From the NCBI GenBank assembly GCA_040757115.1, contig JBFLYA010000059.1, positions 2,539 to 19,159 on the forward strand: 16,621 nt of DNA, read 5' to 3'. The translations under genes were made by a program, and so were the position numbers. Below, piece after piece: positions 12,538-16,621 of the stretch; positions within the stretch are counted from its first letter, which is position 1; each line of letters opens with the position of its first letter. The DNA comes from a bacterium (GTDB lineage: Bacteria > UBA9089 > CG2-30-40-21 > SBAY01). The notes beneath the pieces were generated by a model. The model was not told where the DNA came from, did no database searches, and saw nothing but the letters and a program-made list of their open reading frames with translations.

Positions 12538-13762
12538 AAATCCATACCTCCTCCAGTTGTTGCGACAGTGTTTTCCAACTGTATTTTGTTTCAACCAATT
12601 GACGGGCTCTTTTTGCCAGAGAATAGGCAAGAGAATCATTCTCCAGTAAACTACACAATGCTCGGGTGAACTCCTGTGATGTGTTAGCCAATAGTAATTC
12701 TTGTTCGCTCTGAATGTCAATCCCTTCACATCCTAATGCTGTTGATACTACGGGTAATCCAGCGGAAAATGCCTCCAGAACCTTAAGTCGTGTTCCACCG
12801 CCATTAAAAATGGGCACTACCATTGCGCGACATTGATGCATAAATGCGCAAACATCTTTAACATAACCGTGTATGGTGATACCATTCGTGCTATGTAATC
12901 TTTTAATATCCTCTGGAACGGCATCTCCAACAACTTCCAGCCGAACATCTGGCAAATGCTTGTGAATCTGTGGTAACACTTCCTGAATAAAAAAACGCAG
13001 TCCTATAACATTCGGAGGATGTCGAAAATAACCGAGAAATAGAATGGAATGATTGTTAATTTCACAAGGATGAAACGAAAAATATTCTGTATCAACACCG
13101 TTAGGTACCACCCAAACCTTCTCTGGAGAAGCATACTGTTGAATGTGCTGGCAATCTACTTCTGAAGGGGTAATCATTGCATCACATCGTGACCATAAAG
13201 ATTGCTCAAATTGTCTCATACGAATTATCTCCCTTTGCAAGAATTTTTTCTGTCGGTCATTGCTTTGTTCTGCAAGGCGTTGAAGGGCTATGTAGCTAAT
13301 GTCGATTTCGTCAAGCACTATCCTGACATCAGGTGCATACCTCCTTATCAGTGGTAAATATCGTCCCATAGCAGTATATTCCAACTGAACAACATCAAAA
13401 TGATATTTGATTAACAATCTTTTGAGATGTTGAGCGAGCGGTGGGAAATAAAAGCGTGAAGCCTCCCGTGGTAGCCCGACAATCCGCTCTTGCAATCGCC
13501 GTATTGTTCTCAACCATTTCCATGGCAACATAGCTTCAGCCAACCGTTGACCAAATGTATCATTATTTCTGGCCAGGACAAGAACGGCAGGTTCTTTAAG
13601 TCCTTCCAATGCCTCTGGAAATCTGTAAAGGTTAGGGGTAATCAACGAAAGAAGTTGCACATTATGCCGCTGTCCAGTATAACGGATTAAATTGAAAATG
13701 CGGCTATGTCCACCTGAACGAATTGGCAATGGATAGAAGGGTGATACAATTAATATTTTCAT
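12530..13762 (-). CDS. Glycosyltransferase family 4-like (GT-B fold)
   Basis: A 410-residue retaining GT-B glycosyltransferase. The N-terminus MKILIVSPFYPLPIRSGGHSR has the acceptor-side glycine loop. The C-terminal half has VWVVPNGVDTEYF, ILFLGYFRHPPNVIGL, then VPIFNGGGTRLKVLEAFSAGLPVVSTALGCEGI, the E-x7-E-type donor-binding signature of GT4. The PLPIRSGGHSRIFNL start and FLGYFRHPPN are typical of enzymes of the PEP-CTERM/exopolysaccharide type. The frame is open to a GTG at 13795; ATG at 13762 matches the family start. The ribosome binding site (GAGAG) is modest. It overlaps the following GT2 gene by 8 bases. A short sequence shared with the upstream region of the second radical SAM gene lies 13 bases before the start. 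Confidence 0.88.
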   Translation of the reverse strand: MKILIVSPFYPLPIRSGGHSRIFNLIRYTGQRHNVQLLSLITPNLYRFPEALEGLKEPAVLVLARNNDTFGQRLAEAMLPWKWLRTIRRLQERIVGLPREASRFYFPPLAQHLKRLLIKYHFDVVQLEYTAMGRYLPLIRRYAPDVRIVLDEIDISYIALQRLAEQSNDRQKKFLQREIIRMRQFEQSLWSRCDAMITPSEVDCQHIQQYASPEKVWVVPNGVDTEYFSFHPCEINNHSILFLGYFRHPPNVIGLRFFIQEVLPQIHKHLPDVRLEVVGDAVPEDIKRLHSTNGITIHGYVKDVCAFMHQCRAMVVPIFNGGGTRLKVLEAFSAGLPVVSTALGCEGIDIQSEQELLLANTSQEFTRALCSLLENDSLAYSLAKRARQLVETKYSWKTLSQQLEEVWIYG

Positions 13763-13774
13763 GTTAAATCTCTC

Positions 13775-13792
13775 GTAAGCGTTTAGGTAGTG
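13775..13792. repeat. Short repeat upstream of the GT4 gene (copy 1)
   Basis: GTAAGCGTTTAGGTAGTG; a same-orientation copy with 16 of 18 bases identical lies at 16418-16435 (GTAAGCGTTCAGGTGGTG), upstream of the second radical SAM gene. It may be a shared regulatory element or the end of a dispersed repeat. Confidence 0.55.
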
Positions 13793-13843
13793 CACGGTTT
13801 TTAGAGCTAAACGAACGAATCGAACAAAATATTTGGGAATAAT

Positions 13844-14647
13844 TCATTTTTTAAAAATAAAAAAAATCATAGGATTAGTTCCTTGACTATAATGTATTAG
13901 TTCTTCGATGTTTAATCTGTTTTTAATTGACATAATTTTATCATATACAACTTTTTCTTTTGCGGGAGATGCTGTAAAATATTCTATCTTTTTCTGTTTT
14001 AACCAATCTATAATCACACCACCTTCAGCATCAAAACCAGTAGGCTCTGCCGTATGAAATACATCATGGACACTTACCGGGGTTCCATTTTTTAGATTAG
14101 AAAATATATTTTGGATATACCAATGGGCGAAAGTGTCAGAATGATCTGAATCCATAAAAAGATAATCGATTTTTTGAGGTAATTTTTCTGTATTTTCCCT
14201 TATATCTCCTTTGGTAAACACCCACCTATTTTTAGATAAATCTAATGGTACCAATTTTGTCGAGTAATTCACTATGTCATATGAATATAATATTCCAAAA
14301 CCGTTATCTTTTATTGCATTTAGGAGCCATGATGTTGACCATCCTCCGCAAGGGGAAATTTCAACAACAGTCTCTGGCTTAAATTCTCGAATCAATAAAT
14401 AAGTTAGTTCTGCCTCAACATCATCCAATTGAGGATCCATTTTAACTACATTCTGTGTATAACTAAACTTTTTTAAAATATATCGCAGTGCACGGTAGAT
14501 AAAATATTTTTCAAACCAAGGTTTTTCAAACCATGTGTAACCCTTTTGAGAATGTAATTTTCTTTGATATTTTCTTACCTTTCGAAGATCATATAAATAT
14601 TTCTCATATAAACCAAGGATAAAATTAATATTCAATTCATTAGTCAT
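13844..14647 (-). CDS. Class I SAM-dependent methyltransferase
   Basis: A 267-residue protein. VVEISPCGGWSTSWLLNAI (94-112) is a variant of SAM motif I, LYSYDIV (120-126) is motif II, and DYLFMDSDHSDTFAHWYIQNIF...GTPVSVHDVF (161-197) resembles the Methyltransf_24/metal-dependent sugar O-methyltransferase group, with Asp166, His169, His195 and Asp196 as possible metal ligands. It may methylate a sugar or glycolipid made by the neighbouring glycosyltransferases. The start has AAAGGTGAT 8 bases upstream. It is more AT-rich than the genes on either side and is flanked by noncoding gaps (13763-13843 and 14648-14895), as if inserted into the operon. Methyltransferase assignment is good; substrate is inference. 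Confidence 0.75.
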   Translation of the reverse strand: MTNELNINFILGLYEKYLYDLRKVRKYQRKLHSQKGYTWFEKPWFEKYFIYRALRYILKKFSYTQNVVKMDPQLDDVEAELTYLLIREFKPETVVEISPCGGWSTSWLLNAIKDNGFGILYSYDIVNYSTKLVPLDLSKNRWVFTKGDIRENTEKLPQKIDYLFMDSDHSDTFAHWYIQNIFSNLKNGTPVSVHDVFHTAEPTGFDAEGGVIIDWLKQKKIEYFTASPAKEKVVYDKIMSIKNRLNIEELIHYSQGTNPMIFFIFKK

Positions 14648-14895
14648 AATAATAAATCACCTTTTCTTTTTATAAATGTAACCAAACCGCCAACAAGCAA
14701 TTTCGGACAACGGCACAGTGGGTATGCGAAGATGAAGGCTGTGGCCTTTGACAAAAACAAGACTGCACCAGGATATTGTAGTCATCGAGTTTCCCTTCTA
14801 AACAAAATTTCTTGGCAACTTAAAACTTGCCTTTATTCTCTTTATCGGTATGATACATCTTAAACTTTAACTAATCTGAGTTACTACCGTCTTTC
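14648..14895. other. Noncoding gap inside the glycan/radical SAM gene block
   Basis: No clear gene. On the minus strand a 42-codon frame (14785-14657) begins after AGAAGGG and ends in the ribosome binding site of the methyltransferase gene, but its product has no recognisable motif. The gap may be the decayed remains of another gene or a long leader. Confidence 0.35.
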
Positions 14896-16395
14896 TTATA
14901 CTTCTGAGGTATAATCTGCGTCACATTTTTTCCCAGCAATTATCTTTTTTAGACTCTTCAATTGCAACCAGAGGACATGAATCAAAGGTCGTGACCATAT
15001 CAGAACGGTCGGTGCCAGACGACAAGTCAAAAATGTATCCAGCAAGAATTCCACACATCGCGACAGAGACTTTGGTAATAGATATAGATAGGCATAAACT
15101 TTTACAAATGTGTGAAAGTATTGCCAAAACATATGTAACTGCTGACAGGATAGGCTGGGAAGATTTAAAACGGTATTCATATAATCATTGTTTACTCTGC
15201 GTTCAGTAAGCAATCTTTCATCACGGCACAACTCATAGAGCCGCGTTCCGGGATAAGGATAGAAAATAGTATGCCGAATATCGTCAACACTGCAATGTGC
15301 ATTTAATTTAATGGTATCCAATATTCGACTTGGGTTTTCATGAGGAAGACCAATCATATTAAAAGACATAACCTTTATCCCATATTTCCTTGCAGTATGA
15401 AAGGCGTTGATTATGGTATTCTTTTCAAGATTGCGATTCAACAATTCCTTGCGGATATATTCATTGCCACTTTCTAATCCAATTCGCAGTTCATAGCAGC
15501 CAGCGTAGGAGAGCATTTGTATCGTTTTCTCATTACAAAGGCTGGGATGAATATTACAGCAAAATGGTAGCGAAATCTTTTGTCTATATAATTCCACAAA
15601 CTCTTGTGCCCAATCTGACTTTAAGACGAGAATATCGTCATCGAAATGCAACCCCTTAACAAATGGATAGTCATGCAATACCTGCTGGATTTCCTGGATA
15701 ACACTATTTACAGAGCGAAATCTGACATAATGCCCTAATTCCTTATAGAGATTTCTCAGTGCTTCGTTACTGCAATAGGTGCAAGAATAAGGACATCCCC
15801 GAGAAATCATAAATGTTGCTTCCTTCCGCTGTTCAAAATATAGATGTGGATAATCAAATAGTTCACGGTCCGGGAACGGGAGTTCGTCGAGGTTTTCGAT
15901 AAGATGCCGCAGTGGATTGCGTACCACCTTTCCATTCATTCTCAACCATAGATTAGGAATGTTATCCAACCTTTTACCTTGTTCAAGTGCTGTGCATACA
16001 TCCAGTAAGCATCCCTCTCCTTCCCCGACACAAATCATATCAATCCCGGGTGTTTGTATGCTTTCCTCAGGTGACAGGGTGGGATGAATACCTCCATATA
16101 TCGTCGGTGTATTTTTATATACATTTTTAAGACACACCACCATTTTCTTGACCATTGCATAACCGTGAGTGGTTGAAGAAAAGGCAATAAGGTCAGGTTG
16201 ATGTTGTTCGAGAGAGTGAGAGAAGTCTGCGGTGGAATACTCCGAATTGGTTATGTGAACGAGCGAAGTAGAATGCCCTGCACTCTTCAAAACCGCCGAA
16301 AGTAAGGCAATTCCAGTATAGAAGGTTCCTTTGTAATCGGGAATATATTCAAATATATCAGGATAGACAAAGGTTACTTTCATTGTTGCTGACAA
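14896..16395 (-). CDS. B12-binding-domain radical SAM protein (second copy type)
   Basis: A 499-residue enzyme built like the one at 10045-11514. Its cobalamin-binding-like domain has YTGIALLSAVLKSAG, LIAFSSTTHGY, YGGIHPTLSPEES and DMICVGEGEG (to about 150). The radical SAM core has CPYSCTYC at 201-208, LHFDDDILV, YELRIGLESGNEYIRKELLNR and FNMIGLPHENP. The C-terminal 90 residues are hydrophobic and aromatic-rich, suggesting a membrane-near role. TTG at 16395 sits 3 bases after GGAGG; ATG at 16383 fits the protein alignment but is 15 bases away, so the start is uncertain. It is the first gene of the minus-strand block. It is not a recent duplicate: sequence similarity to the other is limited to family motifs. 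Substrate unknown. Confidence 0.88.
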   Translation of the reverse strand: MSATMKVTFVYPDIFEYIPDYKGTFYTGIALLSAVLKSAGHSTSLVHITNSEYSTADFSHSLEQHQPDLIAFSSTTHGYAMVKKMVVCLKNVYKNTPTIYGGIHPTLSPEESIQTPGIDMICVGEGEGCLLDVCTALEQGKRLDNIPNLWLRMNGKVVRNPLRHLIENLDELPFPDRELFDYPHLYFEQRKEATFMISRGCPYSCTYCSNEALRNLYKELGHYVRFRSVNSVIQEIQQVLHDYPFVKGLHFDDDILVLKSDWAQEFVELYRQKISLPFCCNIHPSLCNEKTIQMLSYAGCYELRIGLESGNEYIRKELLNRNLEKNTIINAFHTARKYGIKVMSFNMIGLPHENPSRILDTIKLNAHCSVDDIRHTIFYPYPGTRLYELCRDERLLTERRVNNDYMNTVLNLPSLSCQQLHMFWQYFHTFVKVYAYLYLLPKSLSRCVEFLLDTFLTCRLAPTVLIWSRPLIHVLWLQLKSLKKIIAGKKCDADYTSEV

Positions 16396-16417
16396 TGTCC
16401 TCCTCTAATCAAAGTTT

Positions 16418-16435
16418 GTAAGCGTTCAGGTGGTG
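16418..16435. repeat. Short repeat upstream of the radical SAM gene (copy 2)
   Basis: Copy of the element at 13775-13792 with two differences. It lies 5 bases before the palindromic repeat that starts at 16441, so it may mark the end of that repeat rather than a promoter element. Confidence 0.55.
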
Positions 16436-16440
16436 TAACA

Positions 16441-16621
16441 AAAGGAGATGTGGAGATTAAGGAGATAGGGAGATATTATTAAAAAAATTGAAATTAATAG
16501 AAACTAATAGAAATTTATGGAAATTTGTTGTTTTCCACAATCAATTTCTACCTATTTCTATAAATTTCAATCTATTTCTATTATCTTATCTCCATATCAC
16601 TCTTATCTCCTTATCCCCTTT
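16441..16621. repeat. Long imperfect palindrome, MITE-like
   Basis: The left arm AAAGGAGATGTGGAGATTAA... (16441) matches the reverse complement of the window's end (AAAGGGGATAAGGAGATAAG...) over most of about 80 bases, continuing through repeated 'ATAGAAA' units to a centre near 16530 (TTGTTGTTTTCCACAATCAA). No reading frame is present. Transcribed from either strand it would fold into a long hairpin. The right boundary may lie at or beyond the window edge. Confidence 0.7.

Noticed and set aside
12538-12729. N-terminal extension of the GT2 frame
   Set aside because: It lies inside the GT4 coding sequence and does not look like a glycosyltransferase; the ATG at 12537 has a strong ribosome binding site.
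14657-14785. 42-codon minus-strand frame before the methyltransferase gene
   Set aside because: Unremarkable composition, no motif, and its stop falls in the next ribosome binding site; not enough to call a gene.

Overview
The window is low-GC bacterial DNA with strong purine-rich ribosome binding sites (GGAGG or GGTGAT a few bases before the ATG) and several near-perfect sigma-70 promoters. It looks like an uncultured anaerobe rather than a model organism: it mixes an arsenic-methylation cluster, cobalamin-type radical SAM genes, dispersed palindromic repeats and many broken genes. I cannot name the phylum from the sequence.

Left part (1-3360, mostly + strand). A six-bladed beta-propeller lipoprotein is broken by a one-base frameshift. 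It runs directly into a 3' fragment of queG (epoxyqueuosine reductase). Next comes a divergent pair: a LysR-type regulator (-) and a C_GCAxxG_C_C-family cysteine protein (+), sharing two interlocked promoters. After it lies a frameshifted 3' remnant of a bile acid:sodium symporter/ACR3-like permease.

Arsenic region (3497-5884, + strand). Two consensus promoters drive two ArsR/SmtB repressors with different cysteine layouts. A 58-aa cysteine-rich peptide follows the first repressor and ends in a strong hairpin. The second repressor is followed by an AhpD-like CxxC protein, a 69-aa CxxC/CxxC protein and the arsenite methyltransferase ArsM, with overlapping or tightly spaced genes. This looks like metal(loid)-sensed arsenic methylation, with the neighbouring efflux permease lost.

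Defence/mobile region (5881-9530). An AbiEii-type nucleotidyltransferase toxin with its partner, and an AAA/DUF4143 ATPase, each have a TTGACA-17-TATAAT promoter preceded by CAGGT/ACCT half-sites. They are followed by the first 17 codons of an apparent IS110-family transposase, interrupted exactly at a TA by a decayed, 5'-truncated IS630-family transposase.

Repeat island (about 9530-10051) with nested inverted repeats, no gene.

Right part (10045-16395, all - strand). In transcription order: a B12-binding radical SAM protein, a class I SAM methyltransferase, a GT4-like glycosyltransferase, a GT2 glycosyltransferase and a second B12-binding radical SAM protein. This suggests synthesis of a glycosylated, methylated surface polymer or glycolipid. 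The window ends in an approximately 180-nt palindromic repeat.
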